A DNA stretch of 5,182 nt from Pseudomonadota bacterium (lineage in GTDB: Bacteria > Pseudomonadota > Gammaproteobacteria > Steroidobacterales > Steroidobacteraceae): the NCBI GenBank assembly GCA_021779875.1, contig JAJXZV010000361.1, forward strand, positions 1 to 5,182, read 5' to 3'. The position numbers and the translations under genes were made by a program. The notes beneath the pieces are model-generated. The model was not told the origin of the DNA and ran no database searches. It worked only from the letters and a program-made list of their open reading frames with translations. Shown here one piece after another: positions 1 to 5,182 of the stretch (the first letter of the stretch is position 1; every line of letters begins with the position of its first letter).

Positions 1-586
1 ATTCCGTGAGCATCGCGCGCGCGACCTCGCTGTCGGCCTCCCGCCACCCGGAGAGCGCCGCGCGCAGCCACACCCCATCGATCATCGCGGCGATCATCGC
101 GGCCAGCTCGCGCGCCTCCTCGGCCGGCACGAGCGCCCGCAGGGACGCCCGCAGATTCGACAACATGCGCCGCTGATACACGGACTGCACCCGGCGCAGC
201 GTCGGCACGTGCAGCACCTGCCCCCAGAACGCGAGCCACGCGGTGCCGGTGAGCTGGTCGAACTCCTCGGGCCCCAGATTGGCGTCGATCACCGCCTGGA
301 TGCGCGCGCGCGGGCTGTCCGCCAGGCGCCGCCGCGCCCGCACGTGATCGCCGACCCGCCGCACCAGCGTGCGAAAGGCCGCATCCAGCAAGCCGTCCTT
401 GTCGCCGAAATAGTGGGCGACCAGGCCTGGGGAGACCCCGGCGCGCGCGGCGATCTGCTGCAGCGTCGTGCCCACGTAGCCGAGTTCGGCTAGGCTAGCG
501 ATGGTCACCTCGATCAGCTGCCGGCGACGTCCATCCTCCGCCGGCTCACGGGATGCATCGACGGGGGCATTTGATCGCGTATTCAA
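1..586 (-). CDS. betI: BetI-like TetR-family transcriptional repressor (partial, C-terminus off the left edge)
   Basis: A TetR-family DNA-binding repressor; BetI proteins repress choline uptake and betaine synthesis genes and are relieved by choline. The reading frame gives 195 residues before the edge. Residues 20-25 (RRRQLI) and the helix-turn-helix at about 40-66 (TTLQQIAARAGVS, then HYFGDKDGLL) match BetI closely. So do the ligand-domain signatures AWLAFW (116-121) and DGVWLRAALSG (170-180). By comparison with E. coli BetI only about ten residues are missing. There is no in-frame ATG or GTG upstream of the helix-turn-helix. I chose the TTG at 586-584 because a GAGG (rc of 595-598) lies 8 bases before it; another TTG near 643 is possible but gives an atypically long N-terminus. 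It is divergent from the choline transporter, which suggests it controls that promoter. No betA/betB is in view, so the effector could be choline or carnitine. Family call strong; target and effector inferred. Confidence 0.9.
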   Translation of the reverse strand, partial: MNTRSNAPVDASREPAEDGRRRQLIEVTIASLAELGYVGTTLQQIAARAGVSPGLVAHYFGDKDGLLDAAFRTLVRRVGDHVRARRRLADSPRARIQAVIDANLGPEEFDQLTGTAWLAFWGQVLHVPTLRRVQSVYQRRMLSNLRASLRALVPAEEARELAAMIAAMIDGVWLRAALSGWREADSEVARAMLTE

Positions 587-594
587 TTCAGTGA

Positions 595-598
595 CCTC
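595..598 (-). promoter_or_regulatory. Ribosome binding site deciding the TTG start of betI
   Basis: On the minus strand GAGG is followed by 8 bases and then TTG (586-584). As no ATG or GTG is available in frame, this site is the main support for the TTG start. Confidence 0.5.
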
Positions 599-667
599 GA
601 TGACCGCTCGCCGGCTTCTCTGGACGCGCGGCGCGAATTGCGACAAGATCCAGGCAACGATTTAGGC

Positions 668-681
668 GTTTAACTTCAATC
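668..681. promoter_or_regulatory. Candidate BetI operator, copy 1 (imperfect dyad)
   Basis: GTTTAACTTCAATC forms an imperfect dyad around C674 (TTTAA/TTCAA halves). It nearly repeats the element at 717-731, with 13 of 15 aligned positions equal and one single-base gap. It resembles the ATTGAAC/GTTCAAT pattern I recall for BetI boxes. It lies just upstream of the transporter ribosome binding site, where a bound repressor would block transcription. Operator function is inferred. Confidence 0.4.
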
Positions 682-685
682 GTCT

Positions 686-691
686 AGGGAG
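686..691 (+). promoter_or_regulatory. Ribosome binding site for the GTG start of the choXW fusion
   Basis: AGGGAG is followed by 5 bases and GTG (697-699). An in-frame TAG at 685-687 rules out an earlier start. No other ATG, GTG or TTG in this frame precedes the signal-peptide core, so this site fixes the start. Confidence 0.6.
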
Positions 692-696
692 CACTG

Positions 697-2571
697 GTGG
701 CCACCGGTCAGAGATCGTTAAACGTTCAATCAAGAATTCGATCGGGCGGTGAATCTTGCCGCTCCGCCGGGCTCACGGTCAAGTTCGCCGCCTGCGCCGC
801 GTTGCTGGCGGGCTGGGGTGGTGCAGCGCACGCCGCGGAGCCCGAGAGCTGCCGGACCGTGCGCTTCGCCGACGTCGGCTGGACCGACGTCACCGCGACC
901 ACGGCCCTCGCCGCCGAGGCGCTGCGCGGCCTCGGCTACCGCACCACCACGACGGTGCTCTCGGTGCCGGTGACCTTCGCCTCGCTCGCCAACCGGGACA
1001 TCGACGCCTTCCTCGGCAATTGGATGCCGATGCAGGAGGCCGATCGCGGGCGCTACGTCGCCGACGGCTCCGTGGTCGTGATCGGACCGAACCTCGAGGG
1101 CGCCAAATACACCCTGGCGGTGCCCGCCTACACCTACGCGGCAGGTTTGACCGACTTCAACGACATCCATCGCTTCGCCGACGCCCTCGGGCACTCGATC
1201 TACGGCATCGAGCCGGGCAACGACGGCAACCGGCTGGTCCTCAAGATGCTCAAGCAGGATCTGTTCGAGCTCGGCGACTTCAAGCTGGTCGAGTCGAGCG
1301 AGCAAGGCATGCTCGCCCAGGTCGAGCGCGCCATGCGTGACCGGCAGCCCATCGTGTTCCTCGCCTGGGAGCCGCATCCGATGAACGTGCGGTTCGATCT
1401 CAAGTACCTGAACGGCGGAGACGAGGTGTTCGGCCCGAATTTCGGCGGCGCGACCATCTACACGCTCACCCGGCGCGGCTACGGCGCCGAATGCCCGAAC
1501 GTCGGCCGGCTGCTCGCCAACCTCAAATTCACCCTGCGCGGCGAGAGCGAGATGATGGGCGCGATCCTCGATCGTCACGAACAGCCCGCCGCCGCCGCCG
1601 CCGCCTGGCTCGCGGCGCATCCCGACGTGCTCAAGACCTGGCTGGACGGCGTGCGCACCGTCGACGGCAAGGCGCCCCTCGCGGCCCGGTCCGGTGCGCT
1701 CAATCGGCTGGGCCCGAGCGGCTTCGAGCAATGGGTGATCGCCCACAAGATCCCCGTGGGCGATGCGATGGCGCTGTTCATCGACACGATCAAGGCGCAC
1801 GGCATGCCCTTCTTCAACGGCATCTCGGTGCTGATCCGCGGCACGGTGAACGGCGTGACCGCGCTGCTGGCCGCGCCCCCCGCCCCGGCGCTGATCGCCG
1901 GGATCGCCGCGCTCGCATGGGCGTTGCGCCGCTCCCTCGCCCTCGCCGCGTTCGTCGCGCTCGCGCTGCTGTTCATCCTCAACCAGGGCTACTGGACCGC
2001 GACCTTGGAGACGCTCTCCCTGGTGGTCGTCGCCACCGTCGTCTCAGGGATCATCGGCGTGCCGCTCGGCATCGCCGCGGCGCATCGGCCGCGGCTGTTC
2101 GCCGGCATGCGTCCCGTGCTCGATCTGATGCAGACCCTGCCGACCTTCGTGTACCTCATACCGACGCTGGTGCTGTTCGGCCTGGGCGTCGTGCCGGGGC
2201 TGATCTCCACCGTGATCTTCGCGCTGCCCGCGCCGATCCGCCTGACGCACCTCGGCATCTCGTCGGTGCCCAAGCCGCTGCTCGAGGCGGGCGATGCGTT
2301 CGGCGCCACCCCGCTGCAGCTGTTGTGGAAGGTGGAGTTGCCGAGCGCGGCGCCGACCATCGTGGCCGGGATCACCCAGTGCATCATGCTCAGCCTCTCC
2401 ATGGTGGTGATCGCGGCCCTGGTCGGGGCCGGCGGCCTGGGCGTGCCCGTGGTGCGGGCGCTGAACTCGGTGCAGGTGGGCATGGGCTTCGAGGCCGGCT
2501 TCACCATCGTGCTGCTCGCCATCATCCTCGACCGGATCAGCCGGCCCAAGGACCGCGAGGTGTCCCGATGA
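697..2571 (+). CDS. Choline-type ABC transporter: periplasmic binding protein fused to permease (ChoX-ChoW)
   Basis: A 624-residue protein with two domains that are normally separate. Residues 1-46 form a long signal peptide (basic n-region, hydrophobic core 29-44, AHA cleavage near 46). Residues 48-335 are a ChoX-like OpuAC/ProX binding domain. W62, D64, W109, Y138, N175 and W224 match the Sinorhizobium ChoX choline-box residues W43, D45, W90, Y119, N156 and W205, all with the same offset of 19. The ChoX-like end (about 335) runs without a spacer into a ChoW/ProW-type permease (about 342-616). This has several membrane segments from about 395 onward and an EAA loop (E530-A531-G532, G536, L548-P549). 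A periplasmic N-terminus is known for E. coli ProW, so the topology is plausible. The gene overlaps choV by 4 bases. Ligand: choline is best supported; carnitine or betaine is possible. Confidence 0.92.
   Translation: MATGQRSLNVQSRIRSGGESCRSAGLTVKFAACAALLAGWGGAAHAAEPESCRTVRFADVGWTDVTATTALAAEALRGLGYRTTTTVLSVPVTFASLANRDIDAFLGNWMPMQEADRGRYVADGSVVVIGPNLEGAKYTLAVPAYTYAAGLTDFNDIHRFADALGHSIYGIEPGNDGNRLVLKMLKQDLFELGDFKLVESSEQGMLAQVERAMRDRQPIVFLAWEPHPMNVRFDLKYLNGGDEVFGPNFGGATIYTLTRRGYGAECPNVGRLLANLKFTLRGESEMMGAILDRHEQPAAAAAAWLAAHPDVLKTWLDGVRTVDGKAPLAARSGALNRLGPSGFEQWVIAHKIPVGDAMALFIDTIKAHGMPFFNGISVLIRGTVNGVTALLAAPPAPALIAGIAALAWALRRSLALAAFVALALLFILNQGYWTATLETLSLVVVATVVSGIIGVPLGIAAAHRPRLFAGMRPVLDLMQTLPTFVYLIPTLVLFGLGVVPGLISTVIFALPAPIRLTHLGISSVPKPLLEAGDAFGATPLQLLWKVELPSAAPTIVAGITQCIMLSLSMVVIAALVGAGGLGVPVVRALNSVQVGMGFEAGFTIVLLAIILDRISRPKDREVSR
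717..731. promoter_or_regulatory. Candidate BetI operator, copy 2 (dyad inside the start of the fusion gene)
   Basis: GTTAAACGTTCAATC contains the near-palindrome TTAAACGTTCAA (718-729; 10 of 12 positions symmetric, AACGTT core perfect). It repeats the element at 668-681 about 50 bp downstream in the same orientation. It lies 20 bases inside the coding sequence, in the poorly conserved signal-peptide n-region, so it may be a second operator acting as a roadblock or by looping. It matches a recalled BetI-box pattern (ATTGAACGTTCAAT) at 12 of 14 positions. Function is inferred. Confidence 0.45.
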
Positions 2572-3770
2572 GCGCCGCGGTCGAATTCAAGGACGTCGAC
2601 ATCCTGTTCTCGGGCGCCACCGGACGCGCCGGCCGCCGGGCGATCCGCGAAGCGCTGGCGGCGCTCGACGCGGGCGGCACGCGCGCCGACATCCAACGCC
2701 GCTTCGGCGTCGTGGTGGGCGTGGCGGGCGCCTCGTTGAGCGTCGCCCGGGGAGAGATCTCGGTGCTGATGGGCCTGTCCGGCTCGGGCAAGTCGACCCT
2801 GCTGCGCGCGGCCAACGGCCTGAATCCCGTGACCCGCGGCAGCGTGCTGGTTCACGACGACGGCGCCGTCACCGACGTGGCGAATTGCGGTCCGGCGAGC
2901 ATGCGGCGGCTGCGCCGCGAGCGAGTGGCGATGGTCTTCCAGCAGTTCGGTCTGCTGCCTTGGCGGACGGTGAGCCAGAACGTGGGCTTCGGACTGGAGC
3001 TGCGCGGCGAGCCCGCGGCGGCGCGCCGGCGCGTGGTCGCCGAGAAGCTCGAGCTGGTGGGCCTCTCGCAATGGGCCGACCGCGCGGTCGGCGAACTCTC
3101 GGGCGGCATGCAGCAGCGCGTCGGCCTCGCGCGGGCGTTCGCGACCGAAGCCGACATCCTGCTCATGGACGAGCCGTTCTCGGCGCTCGACCCCCTGATC
3201 CGCACCAAGCTGCAGGACGAGTTGCTGGCGCTGCAGGCGCGCGTCAAGAAGACCATCCTGTTCGTCAGCCACGATCTCGACGAGGCGCTGCGGCTCGGCG
3301 ACCGGATCTCCATCCTGCAGAACGGCCGCATCATCCAGACCGGCACCGCCGAGGACATCGTGCTCGCGCCCGCCGACGATTACGTCGCCGAGTTCGTGCG
3401 CCACATGAATCCGCTCGACGTGCTGAGCGGCGGCATGATCATGCGCCGCCGCGACGAGATGGCCGCCGAGGGCGGCGTCCTGCGCCTCGACGAGGCGGGA
3501 CGCTACCGCCTGACGCTGGGCGGAAGCGGCGAGCCGGACGAGGTGCGCGTGGACGGCGCCGTGCGGGCCTTCGCGTCGGTGCAGGACGAGGCCCCGGCCG
3601 CGCAGCTCGACGGGCGCCTGGCGCTCGCCCCCGCCTCGCTCTCGCTGCACGCCATCATCCGCCTGCGCCAGGCCACCGGTCATCCGATCCTGCTCGTCGA
3701 GGACCGCCGGTTCGTCGGCTGCTGCGGCGAGGCGGAGATCATCCGCGCCCTGGCCGGCAGCCGCCGGTAG
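2568..3770 (+). CDS. choV: Choline/quaternary-amine ABC transporter ATP-binding protein (ChoV/ProV type)
   Basis: The cytoplasmic ATPase that powers the fused binding protein/permease. It has 400 residues, the usual ChoV/ProV size. Visible motifs are: a ChoV-type N-terminal extension (1-60), Walker A GLSGSGKST (69-77), Q-loop VFQQFG (123-128), LPWRTV (130-135), ABC signature LSGGMQQR (177-184), Walker B ILLMDEP (197-203) with E202, D-loop SALD (205-208) and H-loop H235. Residues about 300-400 form a regulatory tail. Only its last part (HAIIRLRQATGHPILLVEDR, 361-380) looks like a CBS module; the first half is diverged. The ATG at 2568 overlaps the upstream TGA (ATGA), indicating translational coupling. 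The same frame stays open far upstream, but that is inside the fusion gene and not conserved. CBS tails in this family are linked to osmotic/ionic regulation (OpuA); whether this tail senses anything is unknown. Confidence 0.93.
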   Translation: MSAAVEFKDVDILFSGATGRAGRRAIREALAALDAGGTRADIQRRFGVVVGVAGASLSVARGEISVLMGLSGSGKSTLLRAANGLNPVTRGSVLVHDDGAVTDVANCGPASMRRLRRERVAMVFQQFGLLPWRTVSQNVGFGLELRGEPAAARRRVVAEKLELVGLSQWADRAVGELSGGMQQRVGLARAFATEADILLMDEPFSALDPLIRTKLQDELLALQARVKKTILFVSHDLDEALRLGDRISILQNGRIIQTGTAEDIVLAPADDYVAEFVRHMNPLDVLSGGMIMRRRDEMAAEGGVLRLDEAGRYRLTLGGSGEPDEVRVDGAVRAFASVQDEAPAAQLDGRLALAPASLSLHAIIRLRQATGHPILLVEDRRFVGCCGEAEIIRALAGSRR

Positions 3771-3827
3771 CCGCCGGCAGCCGGTCGGCCGCCGGTCGGC
3801 CGCCGCTCCGGCCGGTTGCCCGCCGGC
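3752..3827. repeat. GC-rich short tandem repeats across the choV stop codon
   Basis: CCGCCGGTAG (3761-3770) and CCGCCGGCAG (3771-3780) are adjacent 10-bp copies differing at one base; a third, more degenerate copy precedes them. Then the 11-mer CCGGTCGGCCG is repeated perfectly (3781-3791 and 3792-3802). The tract spans the last choV codons, the TAG and the first part of the gap, and looks like replication slippage. Confidence 0.7.
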
Positions 3828-3832
3828 TTTTT
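3811..3832 (+). terminator. Candidate Rho-independent terminator after choV
   Basis: GCCGG (3811-3815) pairs with CCGGC (3823-3827) across a 7-base loop and is followed directly by five T (3828-3832). The stem is short but all G/C. It would end the transporter transcript before the BKACE promoter. The surrounding GCCGG repeats allow competing folds, so strength is uncertain. Confidence 0.5.
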
Positions 3833-3858
3833 AAATATTATCATTACGATAATAAAAT
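3828..3858 (+). promoter_or_regulatory. AT-rich promoter/operator patch with a perfect inverted repeat upstream of the BKACE gene
   Basis: This 31-bp stretch is almost entirely A/T in otherwise very GC-rich DNA. It contains TATTATC-ATTAC-GATAATA (3836-3854), a perfect 7-bp inverted repeat with a 5-bp spacer, typical of a dimeric regulator site. Several hexamers fit a -10 box at 5 of 6 positions: TATTAT (3836-3841), GATAAT (3848-3853) and TAAAAT (3853-3858). No good -35 is seen. It is unlike the TTCAAT dyads near betI, so a different regulator is likely. That regulator is not in the window. Confidence 0.55.
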
Positions 3859-3872
3859 CGGCGGGGCGCGGC

Positions 3873-4772
3873 ATGAATCACGAAGTCATCATCACGTGCG
3901 CGGTGACCGGCGACGACACCAAGGTCACCAAGAGTCCGCACTGCGCCGTCACCCCGGAGCAGATCGCGGCCACCGCGGTCGAGGCGGCGCGCGCCGGCGC
4001 GGCCGTCGTCCACATCCACGTCCGCGATCCCGACACCGGCGCCTTCAGCATGGAGACCCGCCACTACCGCGAAGTGGTGAAGCGGATCCGGGAGAGCCAG
4101 GTCGACGTCATCGTCAATCTGACCTGCGGCATGGGCGGCTACATCGTGGTCGGTGAGCACGGCTTGCGGGACACCCCGGCGCCCGGCAGCGACTTCGTGA
4201 CGCAGGAGGAGCGCATGCGTCACGTGATCGACCTGTGCCACGAGGGCCGCTACCGGCCGGAGATCGCGACCCTCGACTGCGGCAGCCTCAATTTCGGCGA
4301 CGGCAACCGAGCCTACGTGTCCACCCCGAACTACCTGCGCCAGGGCGCCGCGATCGCCCGCGACCTCGGCGTGAAGCCGGAACTCGAGGTGTTCGACACC
4401 GGCAACCTGTGGTTCGTCAGGCAGATGATCAAGGAGGGCCTGCTCGCCGGCCGCTCCCTGATCCAGCTCTGCATGGGCATTCCCTACGGCGTGCCCGCCG
4501 ACGTCGGCCATCTGCTCGCCATGGTCAACGCGCTGCCGCCCGACTGCGACTGGGGCACCTTCGCCATCAGCCGCATGCAGATGCCCTGGGTGGCGCAGTC
4601 GGTGCTGCTCGGCGGCAACGTGCGGGTGGGCCTCGAGGACAATCTGTACCTCGGCAAGGGCGTGTACGCGAGCAACGCGCAGCTGGTCGAGCGCGCCCGC
4701 ACCATCATCGAGGCCATGGGGGCGCGCGTGCTGAATGCCGCCGAGGCGCGCGAGCGGCTGGGCCTGCGCTGA
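3873..4772 (+). CDS. cdhC: BKACE/DUF849 beta-keto acid cleavage enzyme, probable 3-dehydrocarnitine cleavage enzyme (CdhC-like)
   Basis: A zinc-dependent TIM-barrel enzyme that transfers a beta-keto acid fragment to acetyl-CoA. CdhC members turn 3-dehydrocarnitine plus acetyl-CoA into betainyl-CoA and acetoacetate. It has 299 residues, normal for the family. The start MNHEVIITCAVTG is characteristic of the carnitine-type group. The zinc residues are visible as H47 and H49 (VHIHVRD) and E255 (NVRVGLEDN, 249-257), with R251 and D256 nearby. Other family segments are LDCGSLNFGDG (134-144), LEVFDTGNLWF (171-181) and ISRMQMPWVAQSVLLGGN (232-249). I chose the ATG at 3873 because the family N-terminus begins there; the in-frame TTG at 3816 would translate the terminator and palindrome. 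Shine-Dalgarno weak. The thioesterase follows after 5 bases. Oddity: residue 85 is Cys in NLTCGMGG, where related proteins I recall have Ala. Family certain; substrate inferred. Confidence 0.85.
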   Translation: MNHEVIITCAVTGDDTKVTKSPHCAVTPEQIAATAVEAARAGAAVVHIHVRDPDTGAFSMETRHYREVVKRIRESQVDVIVNLTCGMGGYIVVGEHGLRDTPAPGSDFVTQEERMRHVIDLCHEGRYRPEIATLDCGSLNFGDGNRAYVSTPNYLRQGAAIARDLGVKPELEVFDTGNLWFVRQMIKEGLLAGRSLIQLCMGIPYGVPADVGHLLAMVNALPPDCDWGTFAISRMQMPWVAQSVLLGGNVRVGLEDNLYLGKGVYASNAQLVERARTIIEAMGARVLNAAEARERLGLR

Positions 4773-4778
4773 AGCGCA
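4765..4778 (+). promoter_or_regulatory. Small stop/start hairpin between the BKACE and thioesterase genes
   Basis: TGCGC-TGAA-GCGCA forms a 5-bp stem with a four-base loop. The loop holds the BKACE stop codon, and the 3' arm ends on the A of the next ATG (4778). It could make thioesterase translation depend on ribosomes finishing the BKACE gene. No strong Shine-Dalgarno is present. Chance occurrence is possible in GC-rich DNA. Confidence 0.3.
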
Positions 4779-5182
4779 TGATCACGCCGCCCGCACTGCC
4801 GCCCTACCGCTGCCGGATCGAGCCCGACTGGATCGACTACAACGGGCACCTGCGCGACGCCTTCTATCTCGTGGTGCTGAGCCTCGCCACCGACGACCTG
4901 ATGGACCGGATCGGCGTCGATGCCGCCTATCGGGAATCGACCCGCTGCACGCTGTTCACGCTCGAGACGCACATCCACTATCTGCGCGAGATCAAGCTCG
5001 AGGACGAGCTGGCCGTGTCCACCGTCATACTCGATGCGGACGCGAAGCGCATCCTTGCCGGCGCCCGCTTCGAGTGCCCGCGGCTCGGGGAGCCTGCCGC
5101 GGTGGCCGAGTCGCTCCTGATGCACGTGATCCAGCGGGAGCGGCCCGCCAGCGCGCCGTTCCCGCCCGAGATCGCCGGCCGC
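4778..5182 (+). CDS. cdhB: Hot-dog (4HBT) thioesterase, probable betainyl-CoA thioesterase (partial, runs off the right edge)
   Basis: A short acyl-CoA thioesterase expected to hydrolyse betainyl-CoA from the BKACE step to glycine betaine and CoA. The frame gives 135 residues with no stop, so the gene continues past the edge; a stand-alone member would be around 150 residues. The hot-dog signature DWIDYNGHLRDAFY lies at about residues 17-30, including the probable catalytic Asp and the NGH turn. It is followed by LATDDLMDRIG and then the core strands FTLETHIHYLREI and LAVSTVILDADAKRI. The ATG at 4778 is 5 bases after the BKACE stop, implying one transcript and coupled translation. In some rhizobia this domain is fused to carnitine 3-dehydrogenase; here the 5' side is free, and the 3' side cannot be judged. 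Family call firm; substrate inferred from context. Confidence 0.82.
   Translation, partial: MITPPALPPYRCRIEPDWIDYNGHLRDAFYLVVLSLATDDLMDRIGVDAAYRESTRCTLFTLETHIHYLREIKLEDELAVSTVILDADAKRILAGARFECPRLGEPAAVAESLLMHVIQRERPASAPFPPEIAGR

Larger units (their letters stand above)
587..696. promoter_or_regulatory. Divergent intergenic control region between betI and the choline transporter
   Basis: This 110-bp gap separates two divergent genes and must contain both promoters. Its right part is clearly more AT-rich than the flanking coding DNA. A weak plus-strand sigma70-like pair is visible: TTGCGA (638-643), 17 bases, TTTAGG (661-666). I found no convincing minus-strand promoter. The hexamer TTCAAT occurs at 582-587, 675-680 and 725-730 in one orientation, which is notable in DNA this GC-rich. 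The region's role follows from gene orientation; the exact promoter elements are uncertain. Confidence 0.55.

Noticed and set aside
209..493. Small plus-strand open frame near the left edge
   Set aside because: It is antisense to the BetI-like gene, whose helix-turn-helix and ligand-domain signatures are clear.
571..586. TTGA-N8-TCAA dyad overlapping the betI start codon, considered as a third operator
   Set aside because: Only the outer four bases on each side are symmetric, the spacer differs from the other two dyads, and chance occurrence is likely.
756..1340. Plus-strand alternate frame near the start of the fusion gene, considered as a frameshifted signal peptide
   Set aside because: The GTG-697 frame already supplies a hydrophobic core and AHA cleavage site leading straight into the binding domain, so no frameshift is needed.
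730..1800. Minus-strand open frame opposite the binding-protein domain
   Set aside because: A shadow of the ChoX-like coding region with biased composition and no family likeness.
1491..2567. Upstream extension of the choV frame into the fusion gene
   Set aside because: The extension reads as Arg/Ala-rich shadow sequence inside the permease gene; ChoV homology starts at the ATG at 2568, which also forms the ATGA overlap.
1989..3683. Long minus-strand open frame (564 codons) opposite the permease end and choV
   Set aside because: It is antisense to two well-supported genes, its translation is low-complexity (rich in Arg, Ala, Gly, His) with no recognisable domain, and such open frames are expected in high-GC DNA.
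3816..3872. TTG-initiated N-terminal extension of the BKACE protein
   Set aside because: The extension translates the terminator hairpin and AT-rich palindrome; the conserved family N-terminus begins at the ATG at 3873.

Overview
The window comes from a high-GC bacterium with the codon bias of a Pseudomonadota genome. An alphaproteobacterium (Rhizobiales/Rhodospirillales type) is my best guess, because the transporter most resembles the Sinorhizobium ChoXWV system. The taxon is an inference from composition and gene types. All protein identities rest on recalled family sequences, not on a search.

Layout: (1) Positions 1-586, minus strand: a nearly complete BetI-type TetR repressor that runs off the left edge. 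(2) Positions 587-696: a divergent intergenic control region. It and the start of the next gene carry two near-identical AT-rich dyads. (3) Positions 697-2571, plus: one 624-residue polypeptide that joins a choline-type periplasmic binding protein (ChoX) directly to its membrane permease (ChoW). (4) Positions 2568-3770, plus: the ATPase ChoV, overlapping the fusion gene by 4 bases (ATGA). (5) Positions 3771-3872: a GC-rich repeat tract, a candidate Rho-independent terminator and a very AT-rich patch with a perfect 7-bp inverted repeat. (6) Positions 3873-4772, plus: a BKACE/DUF849 enzyme resembling CdhC, the 3-dehydrocarnitine cleavage enzyme. (7) Position 4778 to the right edge, plus: the start of a hot-dog thioesterase resembling betainyl-CoA thioesterase (CdhB).

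Inferred logic: the transporter imports a quaternary amine (choline, carnitine or both). The BKACE would convert 3-dehydrocarnitine plus acetyl-CoA to betainyl-CoA plus acetoacetate, and the thioesterase would release glycine betaine. A carnitine 3-dehydrogenase is expected just outside the window. The BetI-like protein probably controls the divergent transporter promoter. The BKACE/thioesterase pair appears to have its own promoter and operator.

The most unusual points are the linkerless ChoX-ChoW fusion with its whole choline-binding aromatic box intact, the paired dyads on either side of its start codon, and the AT-rich palindrome before the BKACE gene. I see no RNA genes, mobile elements or CRISPR arrays.
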